A DNA stretch of 64,000 bases from Mucilaginibacter ginsenosidivorans (lineage in GTDB: Bacteria; Bacteroidota; Bacteroidia; Sphingobacteriales; Sphingobacteriaceae). A program made the position numbers and the translations under genes. The first letter of the stretch is position 1, and every line of letters starts with the position of its first letter. The stretch lies in NCBI RefSeq assembly GCF_007971025.1, contig NZ_CP042436.1, positions 186,001 through 250,000 of the forward strand. Reading direction: 5' to 3'. A model generated the notes under the pieces. The model made no database searches. It saw nothing but the letters and a program-made list of their open reading frames with translations, and was not told the origin of the DNA. Shown here in pieces: positions 43,329-51,380 of the stretch.

Positions 43329-45206
43329 TTAATATGTATCCTCATCTTCTGTTACCTTTTCGCCTATCTGCTGCCGCCACATGGCATAATACAGGCCCTT
43401 TTGTAAAATAAGTTCAAGATGCTTGCCCGACTCCACTATTTTACCTTTTTCAAGCACATAAATGGTATCAGCATGCATAATGGTAGATAAACGGTGGGCG
43501 ATCAATATTGTTATATGATCCTTCAAAACAGACACATCACGAATGGTTTCTGTGATCTCTTCTTCGGTTATCGAATCAAGCGACGAAGTGGCCTCGTCAA
43601 AAACAAGCAGGTCGGGCCTGCGCAACAGGGCACGGGCTATTGACAGGCGCTGCTTTTCGCCACCTGAAACTTTTACGCCGCCTTCTCCGATAACTGTATC
43701 CAATCCCTGCGGCGCACGGGCCAGTAATGTTTGGCAGGCGGCGCGCTGTAAAGCGGTCATACACTCTTCATCCGTTGCATCAGGACGCACAAATAACAGG
43801 TTCTCACGAATGGAACCGGAGAATAACTGTGTATCCTGGGTTACAAAGCCTACCCGTTCGCGAAGCTGATCGAGGTCGATCTCCTTGCCCGCAATATTAT
43901 TATACAGAATGCTGCCTTCCAATGGCTGATATAGCCCCACTAACAATTTCACCAATGTGGTTTTTCCTGAACCCGAAGGACCGACAAATGCTATAGTTTC
44001 GCCTGTGCTTGCTTCAAAATTGATATTGTTCAGCGCATTCCGGCTCGCAGTCAGGTGTTTGAAGCTTACGTTGCTAAAGGATAATTTGGTGATCTCGTCC
44101 AGGTGAATAGGGTTTTCCGGCTTAGCTTCGACAGGTGTGCTTAATATCCGCTTGAAATTTTCGAGCGACACTTCCGCCTCGCGCCATGACTGTATTACAT
44201 TTCCAAGTTCCTGAAGTGGATTGAACAGGAAGAAGGAATAAAAAAGGAACATAAAGTAGTTACCTGCGGTCAATGTGCCTTTAAAGATCAGCATCAGTAA
44301 GATCACCACCATTACGCTTCGGACAAAGTTTACCGTAGTACCCTGTACAAAGCTCATGCTGCGTACATACTTAACCTTCTTCAATTCGAGCTCTAATATC
44401 TTATAAGTTGTTTTATTCAGTCGTTCAATCTCTTGTTTGGAGAGGCCGAGGCTTTTTACCAGTTCGATATTTCTTAGCGATTCGGTGGTGGACCCAGCAA
44501 GTGAAGTGGTTTGAGAAACGATCTTTTTTTGAATTCCCTTTATCCGCTTGCTTAACGCCATACTTACAAACATGATAACCGGTATTGCCCCTAAATAAAC
44601 CAGGGTTACCTGGTAATTTACTTTGATGGACATGACCATGACCATGATCATACCTATCAGGCTCACAAACAATACACTGATAAAGGAAGTAATAAATTTC
44701 TCGCAGTCTAATCTCACTTTTTGCAATACGCCCAGGGTTTCGCCACTTCGCTGATCTTCAAATACCTGGAAAGGTAATTCCAATGAGTGCTTCAGTCCAT
44801 CGGCATACATTTTAGCCCCTACTTTCTGCGTAATGATATTGGTGTAATAATCCTGGAAATTTTTTGCTATGCGCGACACCATTGCTGCCCCGACTGCTAA
44901 CCCGATCAGCGTCAATACGCCAACCAGGAAATCATGATAACTTACGTTATACATGGACTTCACTACCTTATCGATCAGCGAGCTGGTCTGGTTATGATCG
45001 AGCGATTTAAGATCGGTTCCTTTAATCTTCTCGACGATCTCCACAACCTTTGCCCTGCTAAGATTGGTTGGTACAATGTATTTATCTACAATTTTCCCCG
45101 TGATAAACGGGTCGAGCAATGAGAATCCTATATTAAATGCTGCAAGTACCAGGGCCAATGCGACAACCCAACGATACTCTTTAAGATATGATAAGAGTAC
45201 TTTCAT
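43329..45206 (-). CDS. MsbA/MdlB-type ABC exporter
   Basis: Inner-membrane half-transporter of 625 residues. The membrane domain (six helices, about 15-340) has a loop extended by a charged stretch (about 45-85). The nucleotide-binding domain carries GPSGSGKTTL (about 408-417), signature VSGGEKQRLSIARAL, Walker B LLVFDEATSSLDS and IAHRLST. Residues all appear functional. ATG at 45206, only about 20 bases beyond the frr terminator. Likely exports a lipid or drug; no substrate clue nearby. Confidence 0.92.
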   Translation of the reverse strand: MKVLLSYLKEYRWVVALALVLAAFNIGFSLLDPFITGKIVDKYIVPTNLSRAKVVEIVEKIKGTDLKSLDHNQTSSLIDKVVKSMYNVSYHDFLVGVLTLIGLAVGAAMVSRIAKNFQDYYTNIITQKVGAKMYADGLKHSLELPFQVFEDQRSGETLGVLQKVRLDCEKFITSFISVLFVSLIGMIMVMVMSIKVNYQVTLVYLGAIPVIMFVSMALSKRIKGIQKKIVSQTTSLAGSTTESLRNIELVKSLGLSKQEIERLNKTTYKILELELKKVKYVRSMSFVQGTTVNFVRSVMVVILLMLIFKGTLTAGNYFMFLFYSFFLFNPLQELGNVIQSWREAEVSLENFKRILSTPVEAKPENPIHLDEITKLSFSNVSFKHLTASRNALNNINFEASTGETIAFVGPSGSGKTTLVKLLVGLYQPLEGSILYNNIAGKEIDLDQLRERVGFVTQDTQLFSGSIRENLLFVRPDATDEECMTALQRAACQTLLARAPQGLDTVIGEGGVKVSGGEKQRLSIARALLRRPDLLVFDEATSSLDSITEEEITETIRDVSVLKDHITILIAHRLSTIMHADTIYVLEKGKIVESGKHLELILQKGLYYAMWRQQIGEKVTEDEDTY

Positions 45207-45211
45207 GATTA

Positions 45212-45256
45212 ACGTAAAAATAAAAAAAGGGAATGGCTTAAAAAGCGCATTCCCTT
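45212..45256 (-). terminator. Intrinsic terminator of frr
   Basis: On the minus strand AAGGGAATG pairs with CATTCCCTT (plus 45248-45256 and 45227-45235), followed by a long U-rich tract, starting 23 bases after the frr stop. It abuts the ABC exporter gene, leaving little room for a separate promoter. Confidence 0.85.
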
Positions 45257-45278
45257 CATTTTGACAATAGTTTGGTCG

Positions 45279-45842
45279 TTATACTGTCATGATATCTTTT
45301 TCCTTTGCATCGGACAATACATCAACTTTGGCGATAAAGGAATCGGTCAGTTTCTGTACTTCGCCTTCACCAGTTTTCATTTCATCTTCCGAAACGCCTT
45401 CCGATTTTAGCTTCCTGATCTTTTCGTTTGCCTCCTTACGGATATTGCGGATGGCGATCTTGCCGGTTTCAGCCTCGGCTTTTGCCTTCTTTACCAAATC
45501 GCGGCGGCGTTCTTCGGTAAGCGGCGGAACGTTGATGCGGATAATGGTGCCATCGTTCTGCGGGTTAACACCCAGGTTGGCTTCCATTATTGCCTTTTCA
45601 ATTCCGCTCAGCAACGACTTTTCCCACGGTTGTATCACTATGGTACGGGCATCTGGCGTATTCACGCTGCCTACCTGGTTAAGTGGGGTTGGCGTACCGT
45701 AGTATTCAACCATAATATCGTCCAGCATGCTTGGGCTTGCCTTTCCGGCACGTATTTTCTGTAGTTCGCCGTCGCAATGGTCAATCGCTTTTTCCATCAA
45801 AGCACGGGCGTCTATAACTTGTTTCTTAATGAGTTCGCTCAT
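45279..45842 (-). CDS. frr: Ribosome recycling factor
   Basis: Cytosolic factor that with EF-G splits the post-termination ribosome. The frame opens at 45863, but the ATG at 45842 gives the canonical MSELIKKQ start and 187 residues, close to the family norm. Conserved features include HCDGELQKIRAGKASPSMLDDIMVEYYG and PLTEERRRDLVKKAK, both diagnostic. Separated from pyrH by about 130 bases containing a short AATCAAGA repeat pair and ended by a strong terminator. Confidence 0.97.
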   Translation of the reverse strand: MSELIKKQVIDARALMEKAIDHCDGELQKIRAGKASPSMLDDIMVEYYGTPTPLNQVGSVNTPDARTIVIQPWEKSLLSGIEKAIMEANLGVNPQNDGTIIRINVPPLTEERRRDLVKKAKAEAETGKIAIRNIRKEANEKIRKLKSEGVSEDEMKTGEGEVQKLTDSFIAKVDVLSDAKEKDIMTV

Positions 45843-45881
45843 CGTTGTAAAATTTGCAGTCAAAAATAGAAATTTATAACA

Positions 45882-45907
45882 GAATCAAGAGGCAAGAATC
45901 AAGATAC
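45882..45907. repeat. AATCAAGA repeat pair
   Basis: Two close copies of AATCAAGA (starting near 45883 and 45897) separated by GGCAAG lie between frr and pyrH. The same words recur at 58539-58550 in a different intergenic space, so this belongs to a dispersed degenerate repeat. Confidence 0.4.
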
Positions 45908-45971
45908 AAAACCGAAGAAACTTTAGATTTCATTTTAGGGTTGCCCTGGTTCTTTACAACAGGTTTTAATT

Positions 45972-46676
45972 TTACTTTACCAGCGTTCCTATCGCCTCAC
46001 CCTGCGCAATTTTCAGGAAGTTGCCTTCCTTGTTCATATCAAACACGATTATCGGCAATTTATTTTCCTGGCAAAGTGTAAAAGCCGTGGTATCCATTAC
46101 GTTAAGTCCCTTGCCTATAACTTCAGCAAAGCTGATCTCATCATAACGGGTTGCGGTTGGGTCTTTCTCCGGGTCGGCGGTATAGATGCCATCCACCCGC
46201 GTGCCTTTCAGCACAACGTCAGCTTTTATTTCGATGGCCCTTAATGAAGCCGCGGTATCCGTGGTAAAATAGGGGTTACCGGTTCCTGCACCAAAGATCA
46301 CGATCTTGCCCAATTCCAAATGATGCATGGCGCGGCGCCGGATATAGGGCTCGCATATCTGCTCCATTTTAATAGCCGACTGCAGCCTTGTTTCAACCCC
46401 AACAGTTTCCAGCGCGTTTTGCAATGCCATACAGTTGATGACAGTGGCCAGCATACCCATATAGTCGGCCTGGGCACGGTCCATGCCTGATTTTTCGGCG
46501 CTTAATCCCCTGAAAATGTTGCCTCCCCCGACCACAACCGCTATTTCAATCCCTGCGTCGTAAACGCTTTTGATGTCATTTGCGTACTGTAGAACCTGTT
46601 TATTATCGATGCCGTATTGCCGGTCGCCCATCAGCGACTCGCCACTCAGTTTGAGGAGAATGCGTTTATATTTCAT
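45972..46676 (-). CDS. pyrH: UMP kinase
   Basis: Cytosolic amino-acid-kinase-fold enzyme converting UMP to UDP with ATP, 234 residues. The start [15 protein letters not shown], the [11 protein letters not shown] glycine-rich loop, [16 protein letters not shown] and the C-terminal GTLV segment are typical. ATG at 46676. Conserved order pyrH-frr is kept here, though the two are about 130 bases apart. A -7 box is 15 bases upstream of the start. Confidence 0.97.
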   Translation of the reverse strand: MKYKRILLKLSGESLMGDRQYGIDNKQVLQYANDIKSVYDAGIEIAVVVGGGNIFRGLSAEKSGMDRAQADYMGMLATVINCMALQNALETVGVETRLQSAIKMEQICEPYIRRRAMHHLELGKIVIFGAGTGNPYFTTDTAASLRAIEIKADVVLKGTRVDGIYTADPEKDPTATRYDEISFAEVIGKGLNVMDTTAFTLCQENKLPIIVFDMNKEGNFLKIAQGEAIGTLVK

Positions 46677-46690
46677 GCAGGGTAGTTTGT

Positions 46691-46698
46691 CAAAAATA
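46691..46698 (-). promoter_or_regulatory. -7 box for pyrH
   Basis: On the minus strand TATTTTTG matches TAnnTTTG, 14 bases before the pyrH ATG. A TTT lies 19 bases upstream in place of the -33 TTG. Confidence 0.4.
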
Positions 46699-46732
46699 TT
46701 AATTTAAATTCAGTGTTAAAATTTTATGTCGA

Positions 46733-47845
46733 TTAGTTTATGCGCTTGCCTGCCATAAATGTTCCTCTCAATTCAAAGCCGTCGTTAAATACCGTAAAAT
46801 CGGCATCAAACCCGGCAGCTATCTTCCCTTTGTTCAGTTTAGCCAGTTGAGCAGGGTAAAGCGAGGCCATATTGACGGATTCGGGCAAACTTATTTCAAA
46901 ATGCTTTACGCCGTTCTCTACGCATTTCAACATAGTAAGGCATGAACCCGATAAGGTACCGTCGCTGGCCAATACATACCTGTCGCCGGTGAAGCGGTGC
47001 TGATATGGCCCGTGATGGCTTTCGGTAACCGAGTCTGTTATGAAGAAAAGCTTGTCACCCAACTCTCGTTTGGCCAACCGGGCCATTACGAAATCGACGT
47101 GAATACCATCCGGAACAATGCTGGTGTAGGGTCTTTCTTCAAATATGGCGGGAATATAACCCGGGTCCCGGTGGTGCATCTGGGGCATTGCATTATAGAT
47201 ATGCGTTACCGCCGGTATCGGTTTGTTCAGGAACGCCTTACCCTCTGCATAAGTAGCATTACTATGTCCCGATGACAAAATGATGCCGGCACTATGCATA
47301 TAGTCTATAACCTCCTGGTCCTGCAATTCCGGCGCAATGGTCATCATGGTGATAACTCCATCGCCCATTTCGATCCATTTTCGCACCAGTTCCAAAGATG
47401 CTTTTTGGATGAAATCCTTATTATGCGCACCACGACGAACCGGGTTCAGGAAAGGACCCTCCAGGTGCAGCCCTAAAAAGTTGCCCCTGCGTTTATCACG
47501 ATATGACCTGCAAACCTGTATTGTCTGTTCGATAACCTCGTTTGTATTGGTCGAGATGGTCGGGAAAAACCCTATTGTTCCCTGGTCCAGCAGATCGTTC
47601 TCCATCTGCAACAGCGTTGCCTCGTCGGTATCGATACTAAGTAACCGGCCGCCACTGCCGTATAATTGAAGGTCGAGGAATCCGGGCGCAAGAAAATTTC
47701 CTGTAAGGTCTGTTTTAATTGCATCAGCCGGTATGGCCGGTTCATCAACGATGTCAACGATAGTATTTCCATCAAATAAAACAGCTTTACCCTGGGTTAT
47801 CTGCCCTTCAGATATTAACCGGAGATTGTGGAGTGCGTTTATCAT
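46733..47845 (-). CDS. nagA: N-acetylglucosamine-6-phosphate deacetylase
   Basis: Cytosolic amidohydrolase removing acetate from GlcNAc-6-phosphate in amino-sugar and cell-wall recycling. From the ATG at 47845 it has 370 residues; the frame extends to 47875 but begins there with non-family sequence. The HLEGPF metal site (about 132-137), the GHSNATY loop (about 193), THIYNAM (about 214) and the DG(I/V)H-type substrate loop (PDGIHVDF) are in order. It sits between tsf and pyrH but has its own -7 box. The NagZ-like GH3 at 25-27 kb could feed the same pathway. Confidence 0.95.
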   Translation of the reverse strand: MINALHNLRLISEGQITQGKAVLFDGNTIVDIVDEPAIPADAIKTDLTGNFLAPGFLDLQLYGSGGRLLSIDTDEATLLQMENDLLDQGTIGFFPTISTNTNEVIEQTIQVCRSYRDKRRGNFLGLHLEGPFLNPVRRGAHNKDFIQKASLELVRKWIEMGDGVITMMTIAPELQDQEVIDYMHSAGIILSSGHSNATYAEGKAFLNKPIPAVTHIYNAMPQMHHRDPGYIPAIFEERPYTSIVPDGIHVDFVMARLAKRELGDKLFFITDSVTESHHGPYQHRFTGDRYVLASDGTLSGSCLTMLKCVENGVKHFEISLPESVNMASLYPAQLAKLNKGKIAAGFDADFTVFNDGFELRGTFMAGKRIN

Positions 47846-47850
47846 GGTTA

Positions 47851-47858
47851 CAAATTTA
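47851..47858 (-). promoter_or_regulatory. -7 box abutting nagA
   Basis: On the minus strand TAAATTTG matches TAnnTTTG and ends five bases before the nagA ATG at 47845. It supports that start over the upstream one and predicts a leaderless message. Confidence 0.45.
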
Positions 47859-47906
47859 CTGTTCCAAAGATGCAACGTATTGCGCCTCTACAGGAAGTAT
47901 TATTGC

Positions 47907-47940
47907 AAAAAAAATCCCCCTCATTTTGTGAGGGGGATTT
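47907..47940 (-). terminator. Terminator of the rpsB-tsf transcript
   Basis: On the minus strand a perfect 12-base-pair hairpin (plus AAATCCCCCTCA at 47912-47923 with TGAGGGGGATTT at 47929-47940) is followed by a run of eight U residues, six bases after the tsf stop. Confidence 0.93.
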
Positions 47941-47946
47941 AAATAT

Positions 47947-48798
47947 TTAAGCTCCTAAAGCTACCCGCTTAAATGCGGTAACGGTCAGCCCTTTGTCGAT
48001 GCTCCCCAGGAACTGGGCAACGCTTTTCGACGAGTCCTTCACAAACTCCTGGTTCAACAGGGTTGAATCCTTATAGAATTTGTTCAGCTTACCGGCAGCT
48101 ATCTTTTCGATCATTTCTTCCGGTTTGCCTTCAGCGCGGATCTGGTCTTTTGCTATTTCCAACTCGCGTTCAATGGTAGAAGCATCTACACCGTCCTTAT
48201 CAACAGCGATAGGGTTCATCGCGGCTATTTGCATAGCTACATCCTTACCTGCTTCTTCGGCACCGGCAGGGTTGGCGCTTAAAGCAACCAATACACCCAA
48301 GCGGAAATTACCGTGGATGTAAGCAACCACTTTCTCGCCTTCAACAACTTCGTATTTCGATACACCAATTTTCTCGCCTATTTTACCGGTTTTGTCGGTA
48401 ATGGCATCAGCGATAGTAACCCTGCTGCTTTCAACATCGATAGACAGCTGGCCCAACGCCTCAAGATCAGCAGGTTTATTCTCAACCGCCGCGTTAGCTA
48501 TTTCGTTAGCAAAAGCAATAAATTCTGCGTTCTTGGCCACGAAATCAGTTTCGCAGTTAAGCTCGATGATAACACCGCGTTTACCATCCTCAGAAGTGCG
48601 CGCTATAACAACACCTTCGTTCGATTCACGGTCCTGGCGGCTTGCAGCCACTTTAGCTCCTTTTTTTCTTAAGTAATCAATAGCTGCTTCAAAGTCGCCG
48701 TTAGTTTCGGTTAAAGCCTTTTTGCAATCCATCATACCTGCACCTGTTTGCTGGCGCAGTTTATTTACATCAGATGCAGTTATTTGTAATGTAGACAT
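47947..48798 (-). CDS. tsf: Elongation factor Ts
   Basis: Cytosolic guanine-nucleotide exchange factor for EF-Tu. From the ATG at 48798 it has 283 residues; the frame extends 22 codons further up into the repeat-rich spacer without family sequence. The diagnostic N-terminus TASDVNKLRQQTGAGMMDCKKAL and the DFVAKNAEF segment are intact. Its start is preceded by AAAAGGAA. Last gene of the rplM-rpsI-rpsB-tsf group, ended by a strong terminator. Confidence 0.97.
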   Translation of the reverse strand: MSTLQITASDVNKLRQQTGAGMMDCKKALTETNGDFEAAIDYLRKKGAKVAASRQDRESNEGVVIARTSEDGKRGVIIELNCETDFVAKNAEFIAFANEIANAAVENKPADLEALGQLSIDVESSRVTIADAITDKTGKIGEKIGVSKYEVVEGEKVVAYIHGNFRLGVLVALSANPAGAEEAGKDVAMQIAAMNPIAVDKDGVDASTIERELEIAKDQIRAEGKPEEMIEKIAAGKLNKFYKDSTLLNQEFVKDSSKSVAQFLGSIDKGLTVTAFKRVALGA

Positions 48799-48822
48799 TA
48801 TATATTCCTTTTTAATGTTAAA

Positions 48823-48876
48823 AGTTGCAGGTTGTAAGTCGCAAGAAGCTTTCCTGCAACTCACAACTTACAACCT
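48823..48876. repeat. Interlocking inverted repeats in the rpsB-tsf spacer
   Basis: Two perfect inverted repeats overlap: AGTTGCAGG (48823-48831) with CCTGCAACT (48853-48861), and AGGTTGTAAGT (48829-48839) with ACTTACAACCT (48866-48876). Their order would make a pseudoknot or two exclusive hairpins in the transcript. Built from GCAAC/TACAAC words seen in other Bacteroidota intergenic repeats. Confidence 0.55.
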
Positions 48877-48881
48877 AAAAA

Positions 48882-49751
48882 TTATTCTTCTGTTTTATCA
48901 GCAGCGGCCGGAGCTTCAGTTTCTGCTTCAGCAGCTACTTCTGTAACTCTCTTGCGTTTGCCACCTTCAGCAGGTGCACCAGCAGGCGCAGCTTCAGGTT
49001 TTGCAGTGTCGGCTTTAGCTTTTGCAGCTGCCGCTTCTTTTTCTGCTTCGTCTTCTTTCTCGCGTTTGCGCTCGTCCAAACCTTCCTCTATCGCTTTGAT
49101 GATGATACCGGTGATCAGCGAGATCGATTTGGTTGCATCGTCGTTAGCAGGAATAGGGAAATCGATGTTCGACGGGTCAGAGTTGGTATCAACCATTGCA
49201 AAGGTCGGGATGTTCAGCTTTAAAGCTTCCGAAACCGCTATGTGCTCTTTCTTCACGTCGATCAGGAATAATGCAGCAGGCAAACGGTTAAGGTCCGCAA
49301 TACCGCCCAGCAAAGTTTCCAGTTTAATACGCTCGCGCTGTATCATCAGTCTTTCTTTTTTAGAAAGAATGCTGTAAGTACCGTCTTTGGTCAATTTATC
49401 GATGTTTGACATCTTTTTGATCGACTTGCGTACGGTAGCGAAGTTAGTTAACATACCACCCAACCAGCGTTCGGTTACGAAAGGCATGTTCACTGTTTTT
49501 GCGTAATCGGCTACAATATCCTTCGCTTGTTTCTTTGTAGCTACGAATAATACCTTGCGGCCCGATTTTACTATTTGTTTGATAGCTGCAGCAGCTTCTT
49601 CAACTTTGTTTAAAGTTTTGTTCAGGTCGATAATGTGGATACCATTACGTTCCATGAAAATGTATTGCGACATTTTCGGGTCCCATTTGCGGGTAAGGTG
49701 ACCAAAGTGTACACCTGCATCCAGCAGATCCTGATATGTTGTTCTTGCCAT
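48882..49751 (-). CDS. rpsB: 30S ribosomal protein S2
   Basis: Small-subunit protein S2, 289 residues. The start MARTTYQDLLDAGVHFGH, the RWLGGMLTNFATVRKSI block and the VDTNSDP segment are conserved. The C-terminal about 55 residues are an Ala/Glu/Lys-rich low-complexity extension (AEKEAAAAKAKADTAKPEA) longer than in most bacteria but common in Bacteroidota. ATG at 49751, preceded by an unusually complete Shine-Dalgarno sequence. 18 bases after rpsI. Confidence 0.97.
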   Translation of the reverse strand: MARTTYQDLLDAGVHFGHLTRKWDPKMSQYIFMERNGIHIIDLNKTLNKVEEAAAAIKQIVKSGRKVLFVATKKQAKDIVADYAKTVNMPFVTERWLGGMLTNFATVRKSIKKMSNIDKLTKDGTYSILSKKERLMIQRERIKLETLLGGIADLNRLPAALFLIDVKKEHIAVSEALKLNIPTFAMVDTNSDPSNIDFPIPANDDATKSISLITGIIIKAIEEGLDERKREKEDEAEKEAAAAKAKADTAKPEAAPAGAPAEGGKRKRVTEVAAEAETEAPAAADKTEE

Positions 49752-49758
49752 TGTTTTG

Positions 49759-49767
49759 TCCTCCTTT
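49759..49767 (-). promoter_or_regulatory. Full Shine-Dalgarno sequence of rpsB
   Basis: AAAGGAGGA on the minus strand, seven bases before the rpsB ATG. rpsI also has AAAGGAG (plus 50164-50170), seven bases before its ATG. Nearly all other genes here lack such a match, as is usual in Bacteroidota. Confidence 0.75.
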
Positions 49768-49769
49768 GA

Positions 49770-50156
49770 TTAACGTTTACTGAATTGGAATCTCTTGCGT
49801 GCTTTCTTGCGTCCTGGTTTTTTACGCTCAACCATACGGTCGTCGCGGGTCATGATACCTTTAGCGCGCAATGCCGGTTTCTTTTCAGCATCAAGTTCAA
49901 CAATAGCTTTAGCAATAGCTAAACGAACGGCCTCAGCCTGTCCTTTTACACCACCACCGGCTACATTTACTTTTACATCGTATTTACCTGCCGAGCCGGA
50001 AACTTCAACCGACTGGGTAACGATGTATTGTAAAGGAAGGGTAGGGAAATATTCTTTGTAATCTTTACCGTTAACGGTAATAGCGCCGTTGCCATCGCTT
50101 AAATAGATGCGGGCAACTGCTGTTTTTCTTCTGCCTGAAGTGTTAGTTGTTGGCAT
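49770..50156 (-). CDS. rpsI: 30S ribosomal protein S9
   Basis: Small-subunit protein S9, 128 residues. Conserved GRRKTAVARIYL near the start, the GGVKGQAEAVRLAIAKA block and the basic tail ERKKPGRKKARKRFQFSKR, which reaches the P-site tRNA, are all intact. ATG at 50156 with a clear AAAGGAG. Follows rplM by 24 bases, the usual rplM-rpsI order. Confidence 0.98.
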   Translation of the reverse strand: MPTTNTSGRRKTAVARIYLSDGNGAITVNGKDYKEYFPTLPLQYIVTQSVEVSGSAGKYDVKVNVAGGGVKGQAEAVRLAIAKAIVELDAEKKPALRAKGIMTRDDRMVERKKPGRKKARKRFQFSKR

Positions 50157-50180
50157 TTTCTTTCTCCTTTAAATAAATGA

Positions 50181-50618
50181 TTAAATGGCTTTCGGGTTTT
50201 GAGCTTGATGCGGGTGCTCGGCTCCGGCATAAACATGCAGGTTGCCAAATAAGGCGCGGCCCAAACGATTTTTAGGTAACATACCGCGTACAGCTTTTTC
50301 AACTACACGCTCGGGATGCTTTGCCATTAACTCCTTAGGAGAAATGAAACGCTGACCACCTGGGTAACCAGTGTACGAAACATACTGCTTGTCGGCAAAT
50401 TTGTTCCCGGTCAGTTTTACCTTGTCTGCATTGATAACAATAACGTTATCTCCGCAGTCTACGTTCGGGGTGAACCCAGGCTTGTGTTTTCCTCTGATCA
50501 TTGCTGCGATCTTAGAACACAAGCGCCCCAAAATCTCGCCCTGAGCGTCAACAACAACCCATTCTTTGTTAACGGTCTTTTTATTGGCTGAGACAGTTTT
50601 GTAACTTAACGTATTCAC
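50181..50618 (-). CDS. rplM: 50S ribosomal protein L13
   Basis: Large-subunit protein L13, 145 residues. KEWVVVDAQGEILGRLCSKIA, RGKHKPGFTPNVDCGD and KAVRGMLPKNRLGRALFGNLHVY are conserved. Start is GTG at 50618, giving the usual MNTLSYKT N-terminus. First gene of the translation cluster; a canonical promoter and a short hairpin leader precede it. Confidence 0.98.
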   Translation of the reverse strand: MNTLSYKTVSANKKTVNKEWVVVDAQGEILGRLCSKIAAMIRGKHKPGFTPNVDCGDNVIVINADKVKLTGNKFADKQYVSYTGYPGGQRFISPKELMAKHPERVVEKAVRGMLPKNRLGRALFGNLHVYAGAEHPHQAQNPKAI

Positions 50619-50654
50619 TTGCTTAAAATTAAATTAATAAAACGTTTATTATAC

Positions 50655-50702
50655 CCCGTAATTTCGGGACTGCAAAGATACGGGAATTTGTTTAATTGTC
50701 AA
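50655..50702 (-). promoter_or_regulatory. rplM: Canonical promoter and 5' hairpin of the rplM operon
   Basis: On the minus strand TTG (50700-50702), exactly 19 bases, then TATCTTTG (50673-50680) followed by C match both Bacteroidota promoter elements. Just downstream CCCG and CGGG (50665-50668 and 50655-50658) form a small hairpin at what would be the extreme 5' end of the message, about 37 bases before the GTG start. L13 autogenous leaders are known in other phyla; such a role here is inference. Confidence 0.75.
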
Positions 50703-50847
50703 GCGGTTTTTAGGATTACATTGATTGTAATTCTGATTGCACCGATTTCAATCGTGAAACCGCTGTCAATCATATTCGCAGTACTATTAAAAAGTTGCCA
50801 ATATCTCCAGGTTTACTATTTTTACGCCTCGCTTAATCTATTGACAG

Positions 50848-51309
50848 ATGATCATCATACACAACTATGCCGAATTTGAATCGCACCTGGGGCAGGAGCT
50901 TGGCGTATCCGGCTGGCACACCATCACCCAGCAGCAGATAAACCAGTTTGCCGATGCTACTATCGATCATCAATGGATACACACCGATGTGGAACGGGCA
51001 AAAACCGAAGGGCCGTTTAAAAACACGATAGCCCACGGTTATCTGACCATGTCGCTGCTGCCCTACTTCTGGCACCAGATAGCTGATGTGCAGAACCTTA
51101 AAATGCAGATCAATTATGGTATCGAGAACTTCAAGTTCGGGCAGGCCGTGGTGGTTGACAGCCGCGTAAGGTTAAAGGCAAAACTTGCCGCTATCATTAA
51201 CCTGCGGGGCATAACCAAAGCCACAATAGGTGTGGAAATGGAAATTGAAGGCGAAAAGAAACCGGCCTATACCGGCGAGGTAGTTTTTCTGTACCACTTT
51301 AACAATTAA
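50848..51309 (+). CDS. MaoC-family (R)-enoyl-CoA hydratase/dehydratase
   Basis: Cytosolic hot-dog-fold hydratase of 153 residues that hydrates trans-2-enoyl-CoA. The catalytic DATIDHQWIHTD segment (Asp and His, about 33-44) and the GPFKNTIAHGYLTMSLLP continuation are characteristic. ATG at 50848. Stands alone, 229 bases from the divergent rplM. Could serve fatty-acid oxidation or (R)-hydroxyacyl-CoA formation. Confidence 0.92.
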   Translation: MIIIHNYAEFESHLGQELGVSGWHTITQQQINQFADATIDHQWIHTDVERAKTEGPFKNTIAHGYLTMSLLPYFWHQIADVQNLKMQINYGIENFKFGQAVVVDSRVRLKAKLAAIINLRGITKATIGVEMEIEGEKKPAYTGEVVFLYHFNN

Positions 51310-51328
51310 ATAAGACGCAGGTTATTAA

Positions 51329-51358
51329 TTGTTTCGCTGCTCCTAATTCGTATCTTTA
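51329..51358 (+). promoter_or_regulatory. Promoter of the 51.4-kb lipoprotein gene
   Basis: TTG (51329-51331), exactly 19 bases, then TATCTTTA (51351-51358). This matches the -33/-7 pattern except for the final A instead of G, 22 bases before the ATG at 51381. Confidence 0.6.
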
Positions 51359-51380
51359 TCATTCATCTTTAACGGATTGA

